Shown here: piece after piece, positions 1 through 5,566 of the stretch
Layout: every line of letters begins with the position of its first letter
Numbering within the stretch: the first letter of the stretch is position 1
Program-made: the position numbers and the translations under genes
From: Candidatus Puniceispirillum sp.
GTDB taxonomy: Bacteria; Pseudomonadota; Alphaproteobacteria; Puniceispirillales; Puniceispirillaceae
Reading direction: 5' to 3'
Length of the DNA: 5,582 bases
NCBI GenBank assembly: GCA_018668795.1
Contig: JABJBD010000115.1
Span: 1-5,582, forward strand
The notes under the pieces: model-generated
What the model was told of the DNA's origin: nothing
Database searches by the model: none
The model's input: only the letters and a program-made list of their open reading frames with translations

Positions 1-927
1 AACCACATCGTCACTGGTCATGCCCGCCTGTTCGGCGGCACCATCAATAAGCGTTTGCAAACCCGCAATGACCGCCTTGGTCATTTCGGCTGGCCCATCC
101 GGATTCATGATGCCGTAAGACACCCGACTCATCAGATCTTCGCCAAACCTAATTTGTGGGTTCATCGCACCCGTTGAAGCCAGTACCACGCCCGTGGCCA
201 TATCGCAAAGATGCGCCGACATGGTTGTCGATCCCACATCGATAGCAACGCCAACAACATTTTCTTTCAATCCCGGCCAGATACCCGACACATGACAGCC
301 ATCACGCAAGGCCACAGTCACATGCCATTTCCCCTCACGCAGAACAGGTTGCAATTGTTGAAGGATATGCAAATCACAGGTGATGTCACCCGTTACGCGA
401 TCTGGCCATTGCTGGGCTAATGCTTCGGCCAGACGACGAAAATCACCTGACGGTTCATGCATATCAGGCTCGCGCACTTCGACCAGGCATAGGCGCACAA
501 CCGGATCCATTTCGATCTGGCGTTCGTCTGCCGCCTTTCGAACAAGCTGGTTATGTACCTGACTTTCAGGCGGCACATCGATTACCGCATCAGCAAGCAG
601 GATAGATTGGCAAGATAGCCGACGACCATCAGACAGGCCGCGTTTATCGGCATAGCGGGCTTCAACCGCCGTTACCGCGCCCAGACTATTGGCGCCGGAT
701 ACAATGCCATGTTTGGCAAATTCACCTGTACCAACATTGATCTGACAGCGCCCACACATTGCCCGGCCACCACATACCGAATCGATGTCAACACCCAGCG
801 AACGCGCCGCTTGCAACACCGTTGTGCCATGCGCGACCATGCCTTGACGGCCTGACGGCGTGAAGACGATTTTAATATCAGCTTGGACAGCGTCAGGTGA
901 ATCGGCGGAGGTTGTATCAGTGCTCAT
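1..927 (-). CDS. RACo-type ferredoxin/ASKHA corrinoid-activating protein (N-terminal part)
   Basis: The gene is partial: it starts at ATG 925-927 and stays open for 309 codons to the left edge, so the C-terminal part is outside the window. The N-terminus is a plant-type 2Fe-2S ferredoxin domain (about residues 15-120) with Cys52, Cys58, Cys61 in CGGRAMCGRC and a fourth Cys at 106. A linker follows, then an ASKHA ATPase fold opening with the phosphate-binding motif DVGSTT at 230-235 and NPQIRFGEDLMSR at about 257-268. This is the layout of RACo (DUF4445 family), the cytoplasmic protein that uses ATP and an Fe-S electron to reduce inactive Co(II) corrinoid to Co(I). The gene lies 30 bp after the pterin-binding methyltransferase on the same strand, so it is probably co-transcribed. 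A weak AGG sits 8 nt before the ATG. Activator function is inferred from family and neighbours; the corrinoid protein it would serve is not in view. Confidence 0.88.
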   Translation of the reverse strand, partial: MSTDTTSADSPDAVQADIKIVFTPSGRQGMVAHGTTVLQAARSLGVDIDSVCGGRAMCGRCQINVGTGEFAKHGIVSGANSLGAVTAVEARYADKRGLSDGRRLSCQSILLADAVIDVPPESQVHNQLVRKAADERQIEMDPVVRLCLVEVREPDMHEPSGDFRRLAEALAQQWPDRVTGDITCDLHILQQLQPVLREGKWHVTVALRDGCHVSGIWPGLKENVVGVAIDVGSTTMSAHLCDMATGVVLASTGAMNPQIRFGEDLMSRVSYGIMNPDGPAEMTKAVIAGLQTLIDGAAEQAGMTSDDVV

Positions 928-957
928 ATGGTTTGCCTATTGTAACAGGATATGCCC

Positions 958-1860
958 CTAGGCACTGCGGCTACGACGTGTCTGACGACGTTCGCGGCCA
1001 CCTGATCCTGCGGCAACAGGTTCGCGAAAGCGCTTGATCCAGTTACGGCATTCAGGGTCATTACCATTCATGACATTAGCACCCATTATACCTGTCATTT
1101 CTTCAGAATGAAGCGGATTCATGATTGCCGATGTCATGCCAGCACCAGCGGCCATTGAAAGAAAGGCAGCATTCATGCCATGCCGATTAGGCAGACCAAA
1201 GGAAATATTGGACGCACCACATGTTGTGTTCACCTTGAGTTCATTACGAAGCCGGATGATCAGGTCAAGCGCCGAACGCCCCGCCATATTGATTGCGCCT
1301 ACTGGCATAATTAGGGGGTCAACAATGACATCTTCGCGCGGAATACCGTAATCTTCGGCACGTTCAACAATCTTTTTGGCGACTTCATAGCGAACGTTCG
1401 GGTCTTCGGAAATACCCGTTTCGTCATTTGAAATCGCAACAACAGCCGCACCATATTTTTTGACCAGAGGCAGAACAACTTCAAGACGTTCTTCTTCGCC
1501 TGTTACCGAGTTAACCAAGGGCTTGCCTTTATAGACTGACAAGCCTGCCTCAAGCGCGGCAACGATCGAGCTATCAATCGCCAGCGGCACATCGACAACA
1601 TCCTGAACCAGCTTGATTGATTCTGCCAGAATGGCTGGTTCGTCAGCCATCGGAATGCCCGCATTCACATCAAGCATCGTCGCACCAGCTTCAACCTGTG
1701 CGACAGCGTCTGAAATAACCCGTGAATAGTCACCAGCCGCCATTTCGGCCGCAAGTAATTTACGCCCGGTTGGATTGATGCGCTCGCCAATGACGCAAAA
1801 GGGAGCCTCAAAACCAATGATGATTTCCTGTTTATCTGATGAAATAAGCGTTTTGGTCAT
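958..1860 (-). CDS. Methyltetrahydrofolate:corrinoid methyltransferase (DHPS-fold, pterin-binding)
   Basis: A 300-residue soluble protein of the pterin-binding (dihydropteroate synthase-like) family. Members with this profile move a methyl group between methyl-corrinoid protein and tetrahydrofolate. Visible motifs: GERINPTGR (25-33), LDVNAG (63-68), AIDSS (94-98), NSVTGEEER (117-125), DPLIMPVG (181-188), CGASNISFGLPNR (214-226) and AIMNP (245-249). The IGERINPTG opening and NISFGLP segment match corrinoid methyltransferases rather than folate-biosynthetic FolP, and no second pterin-biosynthesis gene is nearby. The start is uncertain by two codons. I took ATG at 1858-1860 because it fits the family N-terminus. 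A GTG at 1864-1866 has the better-spaced GGA (6 nt, against 12 nt for the ATG). The last 16 residues are rich in Arg (GRERRQTRRSRSA) and probably disordered. It lies downstream of the MetF-type gene and upstream of the RACo-type gene, consistent with one pathway. Confidence 0.88.
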   Translation of the reverse strand: MTKTLISSDKQEIIIGFEAPFCVIGERINPTGRKLLAAEMAAGDYSRVISDAVAQVEAGATMLDVNAGIPMADEPAILAESIKLVQDVVDVPLAIDSSIVAALEAGLSVYKGKPLVNSVTGEEERLEVVLPLVKKYGAAVVAISNDETGISEDPNVRYEVAKKIVERAEDYGIPREDVIVDPLIMPVGAINMAGRSALDLIIRLRNELKVNTTCGASNISFGLPNRHGMNAAFLSMAAGAGMTSAIMNPLHSEEMTGIMGANVMNGNDPECRNWIKRFREPVAAGSGGRERRQTRRSRSA

Positions 1861-2096
1861 TTGCACAAACTTTCCAATGATGACGTCCCAATTCTTATAT
1901 TAAAATTCTTAGCGTCCGCCTGTTCCGATCTTTTGTTTTTTTTCGACAATAAATGATATTAAGACACACAAAAGAAAGCCAAACGCAATTATCAACGTCA
2001 ACTGACGCTACAATTTTCAGTCAGCCGATTGGTTGCAAGCATGGTTTCTGACAGCGCACTAACACCAGCGGCCACCATAGTCTGCAGCGCATTCTT
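1861..2096. other. 236-bp gap between the MetF-type and DHPS-type genes
   Basis: No convincing gene lies here. The half nearest the DHPS-type gene is AT-rich, with TAATAT/TATAAG-like -10 strings on the minus strand (about 1896-1907 and 1957-1962) but no confident -35 partner. A short dyad, CGTCA-AC-TGACG, lies at 1996-2007. I see no GC-rich hairpin followed by a T-run after the MetF stop (2097-2099), so readthrough into the downstream genes is possible. The length of the gap suggests either a second internal promoter or a long untranslated linker. Tiny minus-strand reading frames exist but lack support. Confidence 0.4.
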
Positions 2097-3017
2097 TTAG
2101 GCTGATTTACGAGCCGTGTTACCGAGATTGACTGGGCGGAAATTGGCATGAATCAGGTTGTCATTTATGGGTAGAATGCCAAGCGCCAAACAGACATCAC
2201 GGGTTATGAATGGCTTGTTCAAGGTATAAAAATGAAACTGATCGACGCCTTCATCCATCAAATCAGCACAGATATCAGTCGCTACAACAACCGATAATAT
2301 TTCCTCTACGCTGTTTCGTTTTGCCATGGCAAATTCATGCGCCAGGCTGGCTGGAATGCTGGCACCGCATCGCGCCGCGAAAAGTTTGGTTTTTTCCCAG
2401 TTTTCGATAGGCAGAACCCCCGGCACAATCGGTGCATCAATGCCTGCTTTAGCAGCACGGTCACGAAACCGCAAAAACATCTCAGGATCAAAAAAGAACT
2501 GCGTAATGGCCCCTGTTGCCCCTGCATCAATCTTGCGTTTCAGCCAATCAATATCAGCCCCATTATACGTCGCATCAGGATGCGGTTCTGGATAGGCACC
2601 AACCCATATTTTATCAAAATTGCGCTTTGCCAATGCGGCTACAAGCTCAGCTGAGTCCATAAAGCCATTCGGCGTTGGTACAAATCGGCTTGTGCCCTGT
2701 GGCGCATCACCGCGCAATGCGACGATCTGCTTTATCCCTGCATCGAGATAGCCCTTTGCAACATCCATCACCTGATGACGTGTCGCATCAACACATGTTA
2801 GATGCGCTGCTACATCTACATTCCATTTCTGGGCAATCGTTTTTGTCATATCCCTTGTCAAATCGCGTGTGCTGCCATTAGCCCCATATGTGACCGATAC
2901 AAATTCAGGATGAAACGGAAGCAGCATATGCAAGGTTTCCCATATGGCAAAACTTGCGCTCAGCGATTTTGGCGGGAAAAATTCAAATGATATTTTTGGT
3001 TTTTTGTTATCCGCCAT
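2097..3017 (-). CDS. metF: 5,10-methylenetetrahydrofolate reductase, MetF type
   Basis: A FAD-dependent TIM-barrel enzyme interconverting 5,10-methylene-THF and 5-methyl-THF. The MTHFR motifs appear in order: SFEFFPP (10-16, with Glu12 matching E. coli MetF catalytic Glu28), VTYGANGSTR (42-51), HLTCV (72-76), ALRGDAP (100-106, Asp104 matching Asp120), GAYPEPHP (140-147), AGATGAITQFFFD (165-177, Gln173 matching Gln183), PIVPGVLPI (196-204) and FHFYTLN (261-267). The length of 306 residues is close to E. coli MetF, with about 20 extra C-terminal residues. The start is taken at ATG 3015-3017 because GGGA (3026-3029) lies 8 nt before it; an ATG two codons upstream (3021-3023) is only 2 nt from GGGA. 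Divergent from the MetR-like gene and first of the leftward block. Beside corrinoid genes it may run in the oxidative direction in vivo, disposing of methyl-THF; that is inference. A biosynthetic role for methionine cannot be excluded. Confidence 0.93.
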   Translation of the reverse strand: MADNKKPKISFEFFPPKSLSASFAIWETLHMLLPFHPEFVSVTYGANGSTRDLTRDMTKTIAQKWNVDVAAHLTCVDATRHQVMDVAKGYLDAGIKQIVALRGDAPQGTSRFVPTPNGFMDSAELVAALAKRNFDKIWVGAYPEPHPDATYNGADIDWLKRKIDAGATGAITQFFFDPEMFLRFRDRAAKAGIDAPIVPGVLPIENWEKTKLFAARCGASIPASLAHEFAMAKRNSVEEILSVVVATDICADLMDEGVDQFHFYTLNKPFITRDVCLALGILPINDNLIHANFRPVNLGNTARKSA

Positions 3018-3025
3018 GTCCATAT

Positions 3026-3029
3026 TCCC
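3026..3029 (-). promoter_or_regulatory. Ribosome binding site deciding the metF start
   Basis: The minus-strand GGGA lies 8 nt before ATG 3015-3017 but only 2 nt before the ATG at 3021-3023. It therefore favours the shorter protein beginning MADNKK. Confidence 0.5.
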
Positions 3030-3102
3030 GTGTTACAACAATTTCTGTTATGTCCAATTTCAATTGATATGGATTGTCACATAGTCAAAAAAATGACACA
3101 AT

Positions 3103-3128
3103 CTCATAATAATCATAATAATTATGAG
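3103..3128 (+). repeat. Perfect 8-bp inverted repeat before the metR-like start
   Basis: CTCATAAT (3103-3110) and ATTATGAG (3121-3128) are exact reverse complements separated by 10 bp. The same stretch contains a tandem duplication of the 9-mer CATAATAAT (3105-3113 and 3114-3122). The right arm runs into the AGGA ribosome binding site at 3127-3130. It could be an operator for autoregulation, or an mRNA hairpin that partly hides the ribosome binding site. The sequence alone does not distinguish them. Confidence 0.6.
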
Positions 3129-3130
3129 GA
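3127..3130 (+). promoter_or_regulatory. Ribosome binding site deciding the metR-like start
   Basis: AGGA ends 6 nt before GTG 3137-3139. It directly abuts the ATG at 3131-3133, which is too close for normal initiation. The GTG is therefore the likelier start. Confidence 0.6.
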
Positions 3131-3136
3131 ATGATC

Positions 3137-4075
3137 GTGAATATTGAATTACGTCATTTGCGTAGCATCATGGCTATACATAACGCCGGATCGCTTCAGG
3201 CGGCGGCAACACAGCTTCATGTGACACAATCGGCATTATCGCATCAAATAAAAGGCATTCAGGATCAGATTGGCGTTGATCTGTTTATCAAGAACGTAAA
3301 ACCAATGCGCCTGTCACCCGAAGGCATGCGATTTCTTCATGCCGCTGAGAAGATTCTGCCTGAGATTGAGGCCCTTAAAGCTAACTTTGAGGATTTGCAG
3401 GATGGCAGAGCTGGGCGACTTCATATTGCGATTGAATGCCATGCCTGTTTTGAATGGCTGTTTCCCGTGATTAATATGTTCCGCGAAGATTTTCCCGATA
3501 TTGACATCGATATTCGCCCCGGTTTTGCTTTTCGTGCCCTGCCCGCACTTCATGAAGGCGAGATTGATGTTGTGATTTCGTCTGACCCTGAAGACATTAG
3601 CAACATTGAATTTCACGATCTATTTTCTTATGCGCCAACCTTTATTGCCGCAACAAGTAATCCGCTTGCCAAAAAGCCCTTTATTGAAGCAGCTGATTTT
3701 ACCGATCAGGTGCTTATCACCTATCCGGTGGAACGCAACCGACTTGATATTTTCAGTCAAGTTCTGATTCCCGCAAAGGTCGAACCAAAATCAATACGAC
3801 AAGTCGAGCTGACCGCGATCATTCTGTTGCTGGTAGATGCCAATAAAGGTGTTTCGGTTTTGCCTGACTGGGTCATTACATCGGCTGAGATGAGCAAAAG
3901 CACCGTCACCAAACCCATTACAAAACGAGGTTTGACACGCAAACTATATGCCGCCACACGCAAAAGCGACCAAGACAAACCGTTTATTCAGCGTTTCATT
4001 GAGCTTAGCCGTGACGGAACAACATTTATCACGCCTCGTCAAACCGCAGATATAGCGGGTGTTACATCCGGCTAA
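3137..4075 (+). CDS. metR: LysR-family transcriptional regulator, MetR-like
   Basis: A 312-residue LysR-type regulator. The N-terminal winged helix-turn-helix spans about residues 3-62, with recognition-helix segment VTQSALSHQIKGIQ (29-42); the C-terminal periplasmic-binding-like effector domain begins near residue 94. Several stretches resemble E. coli MetR closely: RLHIAIECHACFEWL (94-108), GEIDVVISSD (141-150), ITYPVERNRLDIF (194-206) and KLYAATR (269-275). MetR uses homocysteine as co-effector and controls methionine and methyl-folate genes. The start is GTG 3137-3139, six nt after AGGA; an ATG two codons upstream has no usable spacing. It diverges from the MetF-type gene and converges on the second MTHFR gene, with 2 bp between stops. 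Regulation of the flanking MTHFR genes is the natural inference. Whether homocysteine is the ligand is not shown. Confidence 0.88.
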   Translation: MNIELRHLRSIMAIHNAGSLQAAATQLHVTQSALSHQIKGIQDQIGVDLFIKNVKPMRLSPEGMRFLHAAEKILPEIEALKANFEDLQDGRAGRLHIAIECHACFEWLFPVINMFREDFPDIDIDIRPGFAFRALPALHEGEIDVVISSDPEDISNIEFHDLFSYAPTFIAATSNPLAKKPFIEAADFTDQVLITYPVERNRLDIFSQVLIPAKVEPKSIRQVELTAIILLLVDANKGVSVLPDWVITSAEMSKSTVTKPITKRGLTRKLYAATRKSDQDKPFIQRFIELSRDGTTFITPRQTADIAGVTSG

Positions 4076-4077
4076 GA

Positions 4078-4977
4078 TTATGCGACAAGCGCTTCAAAGC
4101 CACCTTTTGGTAATGTTTTGATATGTCCGTCAGCAATAGCCTGAGCATAGGCCGCGGTTTTGGCAAAACCGCCAAAGGGATAGAAATGGAAATGCTTTAT
4201 CATGCAATCCTTGTCGGTTGCCATGCCCTCGGCAAGGTCATCAAGCAATATATGCGGTGATTGCACCGTCATTAATTTGGCCACATTTTTTGCCTGTTTG
4301 GCGATAAAGCGCATTGATGGGCCAATGCCAGACACCTGGGCAAAGCGGAACAAAGTCTTGATCGTGGCAGGTCCCGGAATGCCAACACGAATTGGCAGAT
4401 TATTACCAGCTTCACGGATCGATTTTTCCCATGCCAGAACAATATCAGCCTCAAAACAGAATTGGGTTTCGATATAGAGATTCAACCCATCCCGCTTCGC
4501 CAGATCATTTTTCAGCCCAAGCGCTTCGACAATTTCTTCATCACTGATGTCAGGGCTACCTTCGGGGTGACCTGCCACGCCAATATTGTTAATGCCATAT
4601 TTCTGGATCAAGCCGGTGTTCAGCACTTCGATGCTAGAGGCAAACTGGCCAACCGGATTGTCAACACCACCGCCAATGACCAGAACCTCGCTGACGCCTG
4701 CTTTTTGCGTAAAGGCAGACAATAGCGCATCAAGCTGGTCGGTATCTTTCAACGAGCGGGCGGCCAGATGCGGCACCGGATTCATACCATCATTATGCAA
4801 GCGTTCGGCAACAGCCACCGTATCCATCGGATCACTGCCAGGCAGGAACGTGACATTGACGGTCGTCCCAGGTGCCAGACAATCGGCAAAACTGTCAATT
4901 TTCGATGCCCCATTTGGCGTCACTTCGATTGACCAGTCGGATGCGGCGGCTTGAATTTGTTCAATAGTTGCGGCCAT
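4078..4977 (-). CDS. Divergent methylenetetrahydrofolate reductase-family protein
   Basis: A 299-residue soluble protein that I read as a remote MTHFR paralogue. The family motifs are recognisable but altered, in the right order: SIEVTP (16-21) for SFEFFPP, PHL (69-71) for HLT, VIGGGVDNPVG (100-110) for ALRGDPP, GVAGHPEG (133-140) for GAYPEGHP, YIETQFCFE (168-176) for AITQFFFD, RVGIPGPATIK (197-207) for PIVPGIMPI, and HFHFYPFGG (262-270) for FHFYTLN. Glu18, Asp106 and Gln172 could serve as the catalytic or flavin-contact residues. Translation starts at ATG 4975-4977 with a strong GAGGG 6 nt upstream. It is separated from the MetF-type gene by the convergent MetR-like gene. Co-occurrence with corrinoid genes suggests oxidation of methyl-THF or of a related C1-folate; the exact reaction is unproven. 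Confidence 0.82.
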   Translation of the reverse strand: MAATIEQIQAAASDWSIEVTPNGASKIDSFADCLAPGTTVNVTFLPGSDPMDTVAVAERLHNDGMNPVPHLAARSLKDTDQLDALLSAFTQKAGVSEVLVIGGGVDNPVGQFASSIEVLNTGLIQKYGINNIGVAGHPEGSPDISDEEIVEALGLKNDLAKRDGLNLYIETQFCFEADIVLAWEKSIREAGNNLPIRVGIPGPATIKTLFRFAQVSGIGPSMRFIAKQAKNVAKLMTVQSPHILLDDLAEGMATDKDCMIKHFHFYPFGGFAKTAAYAQAIADGHIKTLPKGGFEALVA

Positions 4978-5187
4978 GCGTAACCCTCAAAAAATCACAT
5001 ATAATGTTATCTGAATGCGACACTATAGAGATCGCATATGTTTTTAAACCAATAAAGCAATCAATACATCGTCTTTTCCTATCAATCAGGATGGCTTGAC
5101 GACGCCTTTCTATCTTCCATTTGCGACATCTAGAATATAAGACATTCCATACAAACCCAACTGCAAAACCAGCCAGATAGCCAGTAT
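4978..5187. promoter_or_regulatory. Leader/promoter region of the second MTHFR gene
   Basis: This 210-bp AT-rich gap lies upstream of the second MTHFR gene on the minus strand. It contains the GAGGG ribosome binding site (4984-4988), a dyad at 5015-5037, and two copies of TGCGACA (5016-5022 and 5122-5128). Its right end overlaps the terminator-like hairpin after the small gene. That hairpin suggests the second MTHFR gene has its own promoter here, but I could not assign a confident -35/-10 pair. I see no recognisable riboswitch. Confidence 0.45.
5015..5037. promoter_or_regulatory. Operator-like dyad upstream of the second MTHFR gene
   Basis: ATGCGA (5015-5020) and TCGCAT (5032-5037) form a perfect 6-bp inverted repeat around an 11-bp AT-rich centre that includes CTATAG. 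It lies 38-60 bp upstream of the ATG. The minus-strand TATAGT inside the centre could be a -10 element, which would place the dyad over the promoter. The binding protein is unknown; the MetR-like regulator is one candidate. Confidence 0.4.
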
Positions 5188-5201
5188 CTAACTGGCTGGC
5201 T
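5169..5201 (-). terminator. Hairpin terminator overlapping the stop of the small gene
   Basis: Read on the minus strand, CCAGCCAG (5199-5192) pairs perfectly with CTGGCTGG (5176-5169) and is followed at once by TTTT (5168-5165). This is a short Rho-independent terminator pattern. The stop codon (5188-5190) lies in the loop. A second pairing is possible: GCCAGT/ACTGGC (5196-5191 with 5185-5180), extended by AGCCA/TGGCT with a 4-nt bulge. The T-run is short, so termination may be partial. Confidence 0.6.
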
Positions 5202-5505
5202 GAAACCCGCCATTTTCGACCAATAATTTGACCCTTTCGGATGGATAGTCACTTTCCAGCTTTTCGGCATGTATCCGGACTTCTGCATCAAGGTCTTCGC
5301 CGCATGCGACCGGATCAGCACGGCGCCATTCAGCCAGATAATCATCTGTTGCGTCAGCACCATCACGCATCGCCGCCGCGTCAATCGCAATTGAAAAACG
5401 TTTGGACAGTTCGATTTTTGCCTGTTCCCGATTGCGTCCACGCCCCCGTTCGGCAATCACCTGAGCCGGAATATCGCGCCAATAAAGGGTAATAAGATTA
5501 GCCAT
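5188..5505 (-). CDS. Small 'virulence factor' family protein (PF13769-like)
   Basis: A 105-residue, charged, soluble protein with no signal peptide, membrane segment or cysteine cluster (a single Cys at 68). It opens with MANLITLYWRDIPAQVIAERGRGRNREQAKIEL and continues with a helical, acidic middle (DATDDYLAEWRRADP, 51-65). This matches my recollection of the short alphaproteobacterial family named 'virulence factor' (PF13769), which has no established biochemistry. Translation starts at ATG 5503-5505 with AAGGA 6 nt upstream. In this setting it leads the corrinoid/folate block, so a role in that pathway is more likely than virulence, but no function can be read from the sequence. A tandem repeat lies just upstream and a hairpin terminator overlaps its stop. 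Confidence 0.78.
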   Translation of the reverse strand: MANLITLYWRDIPAQVIAERGRGRNREQAKIELSKRFSIAIDAAAMRDGADATDDYLAEWRRADPVACGEDLDAEVRIHAEKLESDYPSERVKLLVENGGFQPAS

Positions 5506-5511
5506 GTCAGT

Positions 5512-5516
5512 TCCTT
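5512..5516 (-). promoter_or_regulatory. Ribosome binding site of the small gene
   Basis: The minus-strand AAGGA lies 6 nt before ATG 5503-5505. It sits between the start codon and the tandem repeat, only 1 nt from the repeat edge at 5518. Confidence 0.6.
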
Positions 5517-5517
5517 G

Positions 5518-5566
5518 TCAGATTAGTTCAGATTAGTTCAGATTAGTTCAGATTAGTTCAGATTAG
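5518..5566. repeat. 10-bp tandem repeat array, about five copies
   Basis: GATTAGTTCA is repeated four times without a mismatch (5521-5560), with a further partial GATTAG (5561-5566) and a matching TCA on the left (5518-5520). On the minus strand, in the direction of the small gene, the unit is TGAACTAATC. The unit carries stop triplets that reach every frame on both strands, so it is non-coding. It ends 12 bp before the small gene's ATG and lies in its 5' leader or promoter. Confidence 0.95.

Larger units (their letters stand above)
3018..3136. promoter_or_regulatory. Divergent control region between metF and the metR-like gene
   Basis: This 119-bp AT-rich interval must contain the start signals for both divergent genes. 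It holds a dyad with TGTCA (3075-3079) and TGACA (3094-3098), 14 bp apart, inside near-matching outer arms GATTGT/ACAATC (3072-3103). It also holds the palindrome TCAATTGA (3060-3067). A plausible plus-strand promoter for the regulator is TTGTCA (3074-3079) with a 17-bp spacer to CACAAT (3097-3102). On the minus strand TTGACT (3083-3088) is the best -35-like string, with no good -10. LysR-type regulators commonly bind dyads in such divergent intervals. I found no good match to the enterobacterial MetR consensus TGAA-N5-TTCA. Confidence 0.55.

Noticed and set aside
211..605. Short plus-strand open frames opposite the RACo-type gene.
   Set aside because: They are antisense shadows of a long, motif-bearing minus-strand gene and have no family resemblance.
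958..1860. Folate-biosynthetic dihydropteroate synthase (folP).
   Set aside because: The IGERINPTG and GASNISFGLPNR segments and the RACo/MTHFR neighbours fit the methyltransferase branch, and no other folate-biosynthesis gene is adjacent.
2018..2096. A short minus-strand open stretch directly after the metF stop, in the same frame, which could be a stop-codon readthrough extension or a 26-residue peptide from ATG 2076-2078.
   Set aside because: The MetF protein is already longer than the usual family length. The extension matches nothing I recognise, there is no clear ribosome binding site, and the stretch ends quickly at a stop.
4978..5187. A SAM-type riboswitch before the second MTHFR gene, considered because methionine-cycle genes in Alphaproteobacteria often carry one.
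   Set aside because: I could not find the paired stems or a pseudoknot core; the visible dyad is a simple short inverted repeat.
5130..5456. A 108-codon minus-strand frame overlapping the small 'virulence factor' gene.
   Set aside because: It overlaps the better-supported 105-residue frame, which has a good ribosome binding site, a family match and a terminator at its stop; the alternative has none of these.
5518..5566. A CRISPR array, because of the regular repeats.
   Set aside because: The unit is 10 bp with no spacers and there are no cas genes; it is a simple tandem repeat.
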